In this document: positions 8,632-19,328 of the stretch, in pieces | Position numbering within the stretch: position 1 is the stretch's first letter | Layout: every line of letters starts with the position of its first letter | Source of the DNA: Spartobacteria bacterium | Lineage (GTDB): Bacteria; Verrucomicrobiota; Verrucomicrobiia; Chthoniobacterales; UBA6821 | Reading direction: 5' to 3' | DNA: 50,020 nt | NCBI GenBank assembly: GCA_947487385.1 | Contig: CANKWU010000013.1 | Span: forward strand, 1 to 50,020 | Made by a program: the position numbers and the translations under genes | Notes under the pieces: generated by a model | What the model was told of the DNA's origin: nothing | What the model saw: the letters and a program-made list of their open reading frames with translations, nothing else | Database searches by the model: none

Positions 8632-8970
8632 CTAGGGTTGAACCTCCTGAGGAGTTTTGTTCGCAGAGGTCTGAAGGGCCGGAAGAACCAGCTGCATGGC
8701 ATTAGTGATCGGGATATGGACAATTCCCTTGGCCTGATCATTCCACCCGTAGGACGAGAGGGCATTCGAATCTGCTGCCTGAAGATCTGCAAGGTTCTTT
8801 GTCCGGACGGCGGCGCGGTCGTAATCCTCAGTTTCTGTGGCGGAAGTACCACTGTTTATCCAGAGACCTCCGAGCACAGCAGCGAGCAGCAGGATCATAA
8901 CTCCAATTAAGAGCAGGATGCCGGTTGATAAGCGCGGCGTTTCAGAAAGGGAGGTGTGATCGGTGCTCAT
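8632..8970 (-). CDS. Small single-helix protein between ACIII and oxidase genes
   Basis: A 112-residue protein with one N-terminal transmembrane helix (about residues 16-38) and a periplasmic tail ending with SSYGWNDQAKGIVHIPITNAMQLVL, a phrase with the look of a conserved domain. I have seen similar short proteins beside ACIII/oxidase genes in Planctomycetes and Verrucomicrobia, but cannot name a characterised family. Its start overlaps the actF stop by one base and its stop is two bases before the CcoN-like gene. Coupled translation suggests it is a subunit or assembly factor of the surrounding complex. Confidence 0.75.
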   Translation of the reverse strand: MSTDHTSLSETPRLSTGILLLIGVMILLLAAVLGGLWINSGTSATETEDYDRAAVRTKNLADLQAADSNALSSYGWNDQAKGIVHIPITNAMQLVLPALQTSANKTPQEVQP

Positions 8971-10202
8971 CAGTCGATGTAGTTGACGGCCTCTGCCAGG
9001 CGAGGATCACGAGAAGGCCATAGGGGTGAATCACCGAGGTGCTTCAGGAAGAAAGCACTCAGCGTACAACCGATGGCAAGCAATGCGACGACATCTAGAA
9101 CGGCAGGGCGGAAACCTTCCGGATGAAGTATTGGCAGGATCATGGTGTAAACATCAAGTAGGTGCATGCAGAGAATCCAACCTGCAACCAGACCGAGGAA
9201 TCCGGCGCTGGCCTTGGGAGCACGGAAGAGTAGTAAGACAAAGGGAACCAAGAAGTGGCCCACAACAAGAATGATCCCTAGCACATTCCACGATGCAGAG
9301 GAACGGAGCACGTAGTATACGCTTTCTTCGGGAATGTTCGCATACCAGATGAGCATGTACTGAACAAAAGCAATCCAAGACCAGAAAAGCGTGAAACCTA
9401 GCAGCAACTTGCCAAAAGCAAAGTTATGCTGGGTGGTCAGTACGCTTTTCAGATATCCGGCAGATCGAAGAGAATTGGAGAGAAGGATAATAACGCAGAG
9501 TGCAGACAGGACCGATCCGGCGAAAATGTAGAGGCCCCAGATGGTGGAATTCCACTTCCAATTGAGTCCCATGATCCAATCGATCGACCAGAAAGTGAGT
9601 GCGATGGCACCAACCGGCACCAAGAAGTAAGCGACTCTGCGATTACGAATGGTGTGGATGGCTTTGCCATCTTTGTCCTGAGCCAAGGAATTCCGACGGA
9701 GCAACAGTGCTCCAACTCCGAAGAGCAGGAAATAAAAGACGGTGCGAACCCAAAAGAAATTCACATTCAGATAGGCGGATTTTTCCGCTAGCTCATGGTT
9801 GGTGGAGGGAGACAAAGCCATCCATGTCCAGAGATCCGATGCGACGAAGAGAAGTGGCACCAGAAGCAGGGTTAGCAACGGCAGCAGGCAGGAGATGTTC
9901 TCGAGTTGGCGTCGAATTCCAACACTCCAGGCCGCATCCACGGCATGATGAACGATGATCCAAAAGAGAGACCCGATCAGGATTGTGAAGAAGAAACACC
10001 CTGCAAACATCCAAGAGAAAGCAAACTGGTGGGGATTCGCTAGTCCCAGGATTAGCGAAAACAGAAGCGTGACTAGGGCTGTCACGCAGAGGCCGACGAA
10101 ACGGCCGCCGACATGTTTGTAGTCGAACGTCTCGGCGGACGGAAGAATTCCGGATGCCGATCGCGCTTGAGAGGATGCAAGTAGTTTGTGTTCGGCGCTC
10201 AT
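8970..10202 (-). CDS. actF: Alternative Complex III subunit ActF (membrane quinol-binding-type subunit)
   Basis: A 410-residue polytopic membrane protein with about ten helices, related to ActC/NrfD but shorter. It begins with a 35-residue cytoplasmic tail. Recognisable stretches include FWVRTVFYFLLFG, WNSTIWGLYIFAG and AFGKLLLGFTLFWSWIAFVQYMLIWYANIPEES, which are typical of ActF of ACIII. The complex oxidises menaquinol in the membrane and reduces periplasmic cytochrome c. It overlaps actE by four bases upstream and the next small gene by one base downstream. Order A-B-C-D-E-F is complete here. Confidence 0.9.
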   Translation of the reverse strand: MSAEHKLLASSQARSASGILPSAETFDYKHVGGRFVGLCVTALVTLLFSLILGLANPHQFAFSWMFAGCFFFTILIGSLFWIIVHHAVDAAWSVGIRRQLENISCLLPLLTLLLVPLLFVASDLWTWMALSPSTNHELAEKSAYLNVNFFWVRTVFYFLLFGVGALLLRRNSLAQDKDGKAIHTIRNRRVAYFLVPVGAIALTFWSIDWIMGLNWKWNSTIWGLYIFAGSVLSALCVIILLSNSLRSAGYLKSVLTTQHNFAFGKLLLGFTLFWSWIAFVQYMLIWYANIPEESVYYVLRSSASWNVLGIILVVGHFLVPFVLLLFRAPKASAGFLGLVAGWILCMHLLDVYTMILPILHPEGFRPAVLDVVALLAIGCTLSAFFLKHLGDSPLWPSRDPRLAEAVNYID

Positions 10203-10939
10203 TGCTTGGCGGGGGCGATTGTCGAGGCGGACGCGTTGGTGCCGGTCAGAGCGGTCCGCTCGGTTGCGGGAACGTCGTTAATTGTTGCATTCTGCGAACG
10301 CTGCAGGGCACGAATGTAGGCGACGATCGCCCAGCGATCAGGTACTTGTATCACCGAACCATAACCGAGCATGGAATTTTTTCCATTCACGATCGTGTTG
10401 TAGATCTCGCCGTCATTCATTTCGCGGATTCGTTGTTGATTAAAACTAGCCACTCCGACCAAACCATATTTTGTGGCGATACCATTGCCTCCTCCGGTAG
10501 CTCCATGACAGACGGCACACTGGATCTGATAACGCTCGCGACCTCGTTCTAAGGTCGCCATCGTGGCGTTAAAGGGAAGTCCATTGCCCCAGTTCGTCCC
10601 GACTTTACCCGTGTCGGCGTAGTCCTGCTTGCCAGAGAAAATAACAACGTTATAAGGGCTTCCCATGGTAGCGACTCCCTCAGAGGCCTGAGCGCTGGAC
10701 TCTGGAGCTGAATAACCAACGGGAACTGTTCCGTCGACATGAGAACGAGCACCGCGTCCATCGGCATAGAAGTCGCTTGGAGACTGCGCCTTGACCTTAG
10801 CCTGACGTACCATATCGGGGAAGATTTCGATTGGAGGGCGCTTGGTCTTGTGAGGCAGAAAGGAATAGTCGCGCAATCCGGCAATGGAGACAATCAGGAT
10901 GGTGATCAGAACCAGAAGGAATAGGAAGTAGCGTACCAT
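10199..10939 (-). CDS. actE: Alternative Complex III monoheme cytochrome c subunit ActE
   Basis: A 246-residue membrane-anchored or lipid-anchored cytochrome c. It has one N-terminal hydrophobic segment (residues 4-22), a linker, then a heme site CAVCHGATGGG near residue 141 and a C-terminal helix VPDRWAIVAYIRALQRSQNA typical of class I cytochromes. A methionine in KNSMLGYG is the likely distal ligand. In ACIII, ActE is the monoheme subunit that passes electrons towards cytochrome c or the oxidase. It is translationally coupled to actF (four-base overlap) and follows actD by five bases. Confidence 0.92.
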   Translation of the reverse strand: MVRYFLFLLVLITILIVSIAGLRDYSFLPHKTKRPPIEIFPDMVRQAKVKAQSPSDFYADGRGARSHVDGTVPVGYSAPESSAQASEGVATMGSPYNVVIFSGKQDYADTGKVGTNWGNGLPFNATMATLERGRERYQIQCAVCHGATGGGNGIATKYGLVGVASFNQQRIREMNDGEIYNTIVNGKNSMLGYGSVIQVPDRWAIVAYIRALQRSQNATINDVPATERTALTGTNASASTIAPAKQ

Positions 10940-10944
10940 GGCGA

Positions 10945-11547
10945 TTATTTCCCCTCGGAGGCCTCCTGATGAATTGCCGTGATGTCCCCAGCTCCAAGTT
11001 CATGCAGTAACTCGGTCAGGGCGGATACGGAGAACTTCCGGTCGCGAGCCTCTACCGCCAGGAAGAAACCACGCGAAGCATCCTTGGCAAAGAGATCCCA
11101 AGCGAACATTGGATTATTCCACTGAGGCATGCCGCCAAGAAGAATCATTCCCGTAACGGCCGTGATCGCGCCGATCATGAGGGTCAGAGCCACCACGATG
11201 GGAATGTACTGGGGCAGAGCCAGAAGATCTAGTGGCTTCCCGTCAACCACCAAAGGGTAAATAATACAACTGGGGATTAGTTGCATTGAAAGGGCAATCA
11301 AAATTGCGGAAACACCGCCCCCAAGAACCAGAAAACTCAGGATGGACTTAGGAAGCCTCATCCCCTCAGCAAGACCGTGGATGGGATAGGGCGTGAAGCA
11401 TTCGTAGAGGGATACCCCCTCCTTGCGAAGGCGATTCGCGGCTTGGACAAGAGCCTCAGGAGTCTCAAAACGAGCACCGAGTGCATAGAGCGGCTCCTCT
11501 TTGGAACCGGCAATCGGAAGATGATGACCTTGAAAATGAATGCTCAT
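10945..11547 (-). CDS. actD: Alternative Complex III subunit ActD (DUF3341-type)
   Basis: A 200-residue protein starting at the ATG at 11545-11547, one base after the actC stop. A longer in-frame start at 11607 was rejected because it would overlap actC by 59 bases. The N-terminal soluble domain has PLYALGARFETPEALVQAANRLRKEG and ECFTPYPIHGLAEGM, both typical of ActD, and two transmembrane helices follow (about residues 68-95 and 112-136). Then comes PQWNNPMFAWDLF and a C-terminal domain ending DITAIHQEASEGK. ActD has no cofactor and helps hold ActC and ActF together in the complex. Confidence 0.9.
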   Translation of the reverse strand: MSIHFQGHHLPIAGSKEEPLYALGARFETPEALVQAANRLRKEGVSLYECFTPYPIHGLAEGMRLPKSILSFLVLGGGVSAILIALSMQLIPSCIIYPLVVDGKPLDLLALPQYIPIVVALTLMIGAITAVTGMILLGGMPQWNNPMFAWDLFAKDASRGFFLAVEARDRKFSVSALTELLHELGAGDITAIHQEASEGK

Positions 11548-11548
11548 C

Positions 11549-13000
11549 TCAGCGCATTGCCTCCGTGGAATGGTTAGAATGACCTGCATCACCGTGGGGT
11601 TGTGCACCGGGCAGCGTCGCCTTGAGCTCGTTCATGCTCATGATCGGCACAAACCTGATGAAGAGCAGGAAAAGGGTAAAAAAGATGCCGAGCGTCCCAG
11701 TTGCTGTCAGAATATCAACGATCGTGGGATGAAAATCCTTCCACGAAGAGGGAAGGAAATCATGGGTCAGAGTCGAAGTGACGATCATGAAACGTTCAAA
11801 CCACATGCCGACGTTGCAAAGGATCGCGAGAACGAAAACCAGTGGGAGGCATCGGCGCACAGCTTTGAACCAGAAGAGCTGAGGCACCGTTAGATTGATC
11901 GAGAGGCAGGTGATGGCATACCAAGCGCTGCTACCGGTGAAGCGTTCCCAGAAGGCGCCACGCTCGAAAGGATTCGCGCTATACCATGCATTGAAAAGCT
12001 CGAAGACGTAAACGTAACCGACGCACGATCCCATCAGCAGGAGAAGCTTGCAAACCTTGTCGAGCTGGGAAGAGGTGATAAGATCCCGCAGCTGGGGATA
12101 GATCAGGCGCAAGGGGAGAAGGAGTGTGAGAATAGCGGCACTACCGCTGTAGACCGCACCCACCATGAAATAGAAGGGGAAGATCGTGGCATGCCATCCG
12201 GGGACGACCGAGGTGGCACAATCACTGGCCACGATCGTAGTAACAGTAACCACTAGCACGGAGGTAAGCCCGGCCAGTAGAACATACATCATCTCGTAAT
12301 GACGCCACTGGCGTGCAGTGCCGAGCCATCCAAGGGAGACGATGCCGTAGGCGAACTTGCGGATCTTTGTCGTCGCACGATCGCGCAGGACGGCCAGATC
12401 AGGAACCATGCCGGCAAACCAGAAGAGCGAGGAAACGGTCAGATAGCTGGTCACCGCAAAGACATCCCAGAGCAGGGGACTCGAGAAGTTCGGCCACATG
12501 CCGTAGCTGTTTGGAACTGGGAAGAGAAACCAAACGAACCAGACGCGCCCGATATGAATCGCAGGATAGACGCCGGCACAGACGATGGCAAAGACAGTCA
12601 TTGCCTCAGCGGCACGGGAGATCGAGAGACTCCACTTCTGGCGCGTCAAGAAGAGCAGGGCGGAGATCAGAGAGCCAGCATGGGCCATGGAGACCCAGAA
12701 AATAAAATTGGTTATGTCCCAGGCCCAGAAGCAGGGGCTGTTCGAACCCCAGACACCGACGCCTGTACAGATCATGTAAAGGATGCAGGCGCCGCCTATT
12801 GCGGCGAAGGTCCCTGTGAAGGCGATCGCCGCATACCACCAGAGTGGGGTTTTTCCCTCGACGATCGAGCAGACCGCGTCAGTTACCCAGAGGGGACCTC
12901 GGTTATTGAGAACCTGCGGCGGTCGCTCCAAGAGATGGAGATCGGGCGCGTTCATCTCAGGCGTCTCCTGAGTGGTTGTGATGTTCGAAGAGGTGGACAT
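11549..13000 (-). CDS. actC: Alternative Complex III subunit ActC (NrfD-like quinol-oxidising subunit)
   Basis: A 483-residue NrfD/PsrC-family membrane protein with about ten helices. Family phrases are seen at WAWDITNFIFWVSMAHAGSLISALLFL, HIGRVWFVWFLFPVPN, LTVSSLFWFAGMVPDLAVLRDRA and NVGMWFERFMIVTSTL. ActC carries the quinol-oxidation site of ACIII on the periplasmic face, next to the Fe-S domain of ActB, and is proposed to take part in proton translocation. It follows actB by nine bases and is one base ahead of actD. Identification is from the NrfD pattern plus position. Confidence 0.92.
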   Translation of the reverse strand: MSTSSNITTTQETPEMNAPDLHLLERPPQVLNNRGPLWVTDAVCSIVEGKTPLWWYAAIAFTGTFAAIGGACILYMICTGVGVWGSNSPCFWAWDITNFIFWVSMAHAGSLISALLFLTRQKWSLSISRAAEAMTVFAIVCAGVYPAIHIGRVWFVWFLFPVPNSYGMWPNFSSPLLWDVFAVTSYLTVSSLFWFAGMVPDLAVLRDRATTKIRKFAYGIVSLGWLGTARQWRHYEMMYVLLAGLTSVLVVTVTTIVASDCATSVVPGWHATIFPFYFMVGAVYSGSAAILTLLLPLRLIYPQLRDLITSSQLDKVCKLLLLMGSCVGYVYVFELFNAWYSANPFERGAFWERFTGSSAWYAITCLSINLTVPQLFWFKAVRRCLPLVFVLAILCNVGMWFERFMIVTSTLTHDFLPSSWKDFHPTIVDILTATGTLGIFFTLFLLFIRFVPIMSMNELKATLPGAQPHGDAGHSNHSTEAMR

Positions 13001-13009
13001 GCTTCGCTT

Positions 13010-16110
<3,101 letters not shown>

Positions 16111-16123
<13 letters not shown>

Positions 16124-16770
16124 CCTCCGCAGCTGACTGGTGGGTTAATTTTCCATTCTTCCTTGAATTTGGTACCCAGTTCGCGTTGCTCAGAGGACGA
16201 AGCAGGATGCCAGTTCATGTTAAAGATCTCAGAGGGAGGGCGAAGGAAATTCTCAGGAGCACGATGACAATCCAAGCACCATTTCATGCTGAGTGACTCG
16301 GCCTCGTAGACGACACTCATCTCGTTAACCGCACCATGGCAGCTGTAGCAACTGACTCCGCGGTTTACGTGGACGGCATGGTTGAAATAGGCGTAATCGG
16401 GAAGGCGGTGAATTTGCACCCACGGGATAGGCTGACCCGTCTCCCAGCTGTCGCGGACAGCGGCAAGACGAGGACTGTTCGGCAGAATCCTGCCCTGTCC
16501 GTGGCAATTGATGCAGGTCTGCGTTGCGGGCAGATTGGAGTGTCCGGCAACCTCGACGAAGCTATGGCAGTAGCGGCAGTCCATTCCGAGCTGCTTCACG
16601 TGCAGGGAGTGGGAGAAAGGAACCGGCTGATCTGGCTGATAGCCAACACGGGTATACTTCGGTGTGAAATAGTACCAGATCCCGAGTGTGATGGGCGCAC
16701 CAATGACGAGCCCGCACACCAGGAGCTGGAGCGGAAGCCAATTGGCCCATTTAGGAAAGAAATTCGACAT
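16111..16770 (-). CDS. actA: Alternative Complex III pentaheme cytochrome c subunit ActA
   Basis: A 219-residue protein with one N-terminal helix (about residues 15-34) and five CxxCH heme sites: CRYCH, CINCH, CYSCH, CLDCH and CGGCH, the last at the extreme C-terminus. Additional histidines (SHSLHVKQLG, FNHAVHVNRG) serve as distal ligands, as in class III multiheme cytochromes. It accepts electrons from the ActB Fe-S clusters in the periplasm. This is the first gene of the cluster, so the promoter should lie in 16771-16933. Five hemes is the standard count for ActA. Confidence 0.95.
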
Positions 16771-16816
16771 TCGGGTTAATTCAAACGCCCGGATGGAGGA
16801 TTTCGCAGGCCCAAAC

Positions 16817-16844
16817 AGAGTAGAAAGTCGGTGGCCGAAGGCAA
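16817..16844 (-). promoter_or_regulatory. Candidate sigma70 promoter of the respiratory operon
   Basis: On the minus strand, TTGCCT (16839-16844) and TACTCT (16817-16822) lie 16 bases apart, about 47 bases before the actA ATG. It is the best match I found in the 163-base space that divides the respiratory genes from the divergent DUF192 gene. Consensus fit is modest, and no regulator site was recognised. Confidence 0.3.
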
Positions 16845-16933
16845 GAAATTTGGATGAAAAATATCACTCGTCGCTCGTCCTACGAGAGATCTGCCTTTCT
16901 GTCCTAGTTGCTCAGTATTAGCTTGAATGAAGC

Positions 16934-17389
16934 ATGAAGCTCACATCCCTCTTCTTTCTTCTTCTCCTAACGGCCCTGCCACTCGAGGCCGAGCCGAAAC
17001 CTCAGCTCAACTTACCTAAGGCGACCCTCAATTTGGGCACCAACTCCCTGAACGCACAGATCGCCGCCGATGATGCCTCACGCGAACTAGGCTTGATGTC
17101 TCGCACCAGCCTCCGAACAGACGAGGCAATGGTCTTTGTCTTTCCACAGCCCCGCCCCGTTTCCTTCTGGATGAAGGATACGCCGCTCCCGCTCTCCATC
17201 GCCTATGTCGGACGCTCCGGAATGATCTACGAACTCCACGACATGAAGCCTTTCGACGAAACCCCTATCCCTAGCGCCTCCAGCGCCATCGTCTATGCCA
17301 TCGAAGTTCCCCTGGGCTGGTTCTCCACTCATGGTGTCATGGCCGGAAGCAGCGTGGCAGGCCTTCCCTCTCCCTCCATAGCGAAGTAA
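16934..17389 (+). CDS. Exported DUF192 family protein
   Basis: A 151-residue protein with a clear signal peptide (residues 1-20, cleavage likely after LEAE or near it). The DUF192 core follows: ELGLMSRTSLRTDEAMVFVFPQPRPVSFWMKDTPLPLSIAYV, then YELHDMKPFDETPIPS and VYAIEVPLGWFSTHGVMAGS. The MxR...M.F.F...FWMKNT pattern defines the family, which is widespread, periplasmic and of unknown function. It is transcribed away from the respiratory operon and followed directly by a strong terminator, so it is probably monocistronic. Confidence 0.85.
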   Translation: MKLTSLFFLLLLTALPLEAEPKPQLNLPKATLNLGTNSLNAQIAADDASRELGLMSRTSLRTDEAMVFVFPQPRPVSFWMKDTPLPLSIAYVGRSGMIYELHDMKPFDETPIPSASSAIVYAIEVPLGWFSTHGVMAGSSVAGLPSPSIAK

Positions 17390-17423
17390 AAACCCCGCGC
17401 TCCCTTTCAGGAGGCGGGGTTTT
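17389..17423 (+). terminator. Bidirectional rho-independent terminator
   Basis: A perfect 10-base inverted repeat, AAAACCCCGC (17389-17398) and GCGGGGTTTT (17414-17423), separated by 15 bases. It begins at the stop codon of the DUF192 gene and ends in a T run. The reverse strand also ends in five Ts, so it can also stop transcripts of the convergent RNase E/G gene. Confidence 0.9.
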
Positions 17424-17500
17424 GCTGTGTCTTCGAATTCTGAGCTAAAAACCTAGATGGCTATAGTCTAACAGTCTGTTTGACGGAGACTAAGGCGCCA

Positions 17501-19090
17501 TCAAACTTTGAGTTCTTCGTTGGTCGTGGCATTCGCGACAGTGAACTTCTCCACATGCAGCGTGGGATCGGACTTGAAGGTAAGGCGACCGGCGTACTTG
17601 CGCTCGATATCGATGAGGAGCTCTTCATCCTCGGTGCGGAGGCGGTTGAGCAACTCGGGATGGACGGTGATCTTGAACTCATGAATCTCTTCCTGGTGAC
17701 GCTTCATGAGGGTGTGGAGCGCTCTCTGGAGTTCGACGCTCATGGTCATCTGGCTCTTTACGACTCCCTTGCCGTGGCAGTAGGAACAGTTCGTGTAGAG
17801 CGAACTGGAGAGGCTCTCCTGCGCACGCTGACGGGTCATCTCCATAAGTCCGAGTGCGGAAATCGGCAGGACATGGGTGCGGGCCTTGTCGCGGCGCAGA
17901 CGATCGCGCATGCGCTGATAGACAGCCTGCTGATCCTTGCGGTTCTTCATGTCAATGAAGTCGACAACGATCAATCCACCGATATTACGGAGGCGGAGCT
18001 GTCGGGCAACCTCGTCGGCAGCCTCCATGTTGGTCTGGAAGATAGTCTTGTCCATATCCTTGCTCCCCTTGTTACGGCCCGTATTCACGTCGACGGCGAT
18101 CATGGCCTCGGTCTCGTCGATCACGAGATAGCCACCGCATGGAAGCCAGACCTGACGCAGGAAGGCATTATCGATCTGTGACTGGACGGCGAAGTTGTCA
18201 AAGATGGGCTTTTGGCCGCTGTAGAAGTGGATCGACTTCTTGGCGCGCTTGGAGATCTGGCCGACCAGCTCCTGCATGCGCTCGGCCGCCTTGATGTCAT
18301 CAACATGAACGGCATCAACGCTCTCGGTCAGGAGATCGCGGACCGTTCGGTCGACGAGATCGGGCTCGAGAATCAGCGTGCTGGCAGATGGCTTCTCGGC
18401 CATTCCCTTTTCCACCTCGCGCCACTGGTCGAGCAGGAAGCCGAGATCCCGCACGAAAAAGCGGGCCTTTTGCCCCTCTCCAGCGGTGCGGATAATGATA
18501 CCCATCCCCTCTGGAAGGGTGAGTTCGGTCAGGATCTTGCGAAGACGGGCGCGCTCCTTGGGGTCCTCAATCTTGCGGGAGATGCCACACTGGTCATTGA
18601 AAGGCATGAGGACCATGTAGCGGCCGGCCATGGAGATGTTGGTCGTGATTCGTGGGCCCTTGGTTCCTATCGGCCCCTTTGTCACCTGTACCATAATCTC
18701 GCTACCGACGGGATAGACATTGGGGATGTCCTTGGCGGTGATCTGAGGCTTCTTTTTCGAGTTGTTACCTGCCCCTGCACGCTGAACGCTCTCAATGCCA
18801 CTATCAAGAGCCGCAGGAATGGCATCCCAGAAGTGAAGGAAGGCGTTTTTTTCGAAGCCTATATCGACAAACATGGCCTTGAGACCGTGCTCGATGTTGC
18901 GGACTTTGCCCTTGAAGATGCCTCCGACGATATTGCGCTCACTGTCGCGCTCGATGGAGTACTCCTCCAGTTTGCCATCCTCCAGGAGGGCGACTCGTTT
19001 CTCTAGTTTCTCGCAACTGACGACTAGCTCGATACGGGGGCCTGATTTTTTGACGCCAAGGAGGCGTTTGACGGTTTCAATAATGCTCAT
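17501..19090 (-). CDS. rng: Ribonuclease E/G family endoribonuclease
   Basis: A 529-residue RNase G-like enzyme that cuts single-stranded A/U-rich RNA in rRNA maturation and mRNA decay. An S1 RNA-binding domain lies at about residues 40-130 (GGIFKGKVRNIEHGLKAMFVDIG). The catalytic metal-binding aspartates are seen in AVDVNTGRN and GLIVVDFIDM, and the zinc-link cysteines that join dimers in NCSYCHGKG (about residue 437). There is no long C-terminal degradosome scaffold, so RNase G is the better name than RNase E. It follows mrdA in the same direction, as rng often sits beside mre genes. The ATG is preceded by ATTCC with no Shine-Dalgarno sequence. Confidence 0.93.
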   Translation of the reverse strand: MSIIETVKRLLGVKKSGPRIELVVSCEKLEKRVALLEDGKLEEYSIERDSERNIVGGIFKGKVRNIEHGLKAMFVDIGFEKNAFLHFWDAIPAALDSGIESVQRAGAGNNSKKKPQITAKDIPNVYPVGSEIMVQVTKGPIGTKGPRITTNISMAGRYMVLMPFNDQCGISRKIEDPKERARLRKILTELTLPEGMGIIIRTAGEGQKARFFVRDLGFLLDQWREVEKGMAEKPSASTLILEPDLVDRTVRDLLTESVDAVHVDDIKAAERMQELVGQISKRAKKSIHFYSGQKPIFDNFAVQSQIDNAFLRQVWLPCGGYLVIDETEAMIAVDVNTGRNKGSKDMDKTIFQTNMEAADEVARQLRLRNIGGLIVVDFIDMKNRKDQQAVYQRMRDRLRRDKARTHVLPISALGLMEMTRQRAQESLSSSLYTNCSYCHGKGVVKSQMTMSVELQRALHTLMKRHQEEIHEFKITVHPELLNRLRTEDEELLIDIERKYAGRLTFKSDPTLHVEKFTVANATTNEELKV

Positions 19091-19116
19091 GGAATTAGGT
19101 ATTGGTGATTAGGGGT

Positions 19117-19245
19117 TTAGGCTGAAGACTGTTAGGTCTGAGATTGATTGGGTGATTATGAAAACTGATGTTGATTCGGAGGGATTTGAAAGTTTTGTCT
19201 GAGGGGATTTTGTTTTACCTAAATCTTTGAAAGTCTTCAGTCTAA
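19117..19245. repeat. Imperfect inverted repeat in the rng-mrdA spacer
   Basis: Arms TTAGGCTGAAGACT (19117-19130) and AGTCTTCAGTCTAA (19232-19245) are inverted copies with one mismatch and a loop of about 100 bases. A third, partial inverted copy, AAAGTCTTCAACCTATAAGCCTAA, follows at about 19309-19332 and runs into the end of mrdA. The spacer is clearly A/T richer than its neighbours and holds no ORF. This may be a small non-coding repeat element or a cluster of binding sites. Confidence 0.5.
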
Positions 19246-19328
19246 TACTCTTTCGGTGGGTTTAACTTGGTGATTTGTGGAATTGGTTGTTCTGATGATA
19301 ATAATCAAAAAGTCTTCAACCTATAAGC

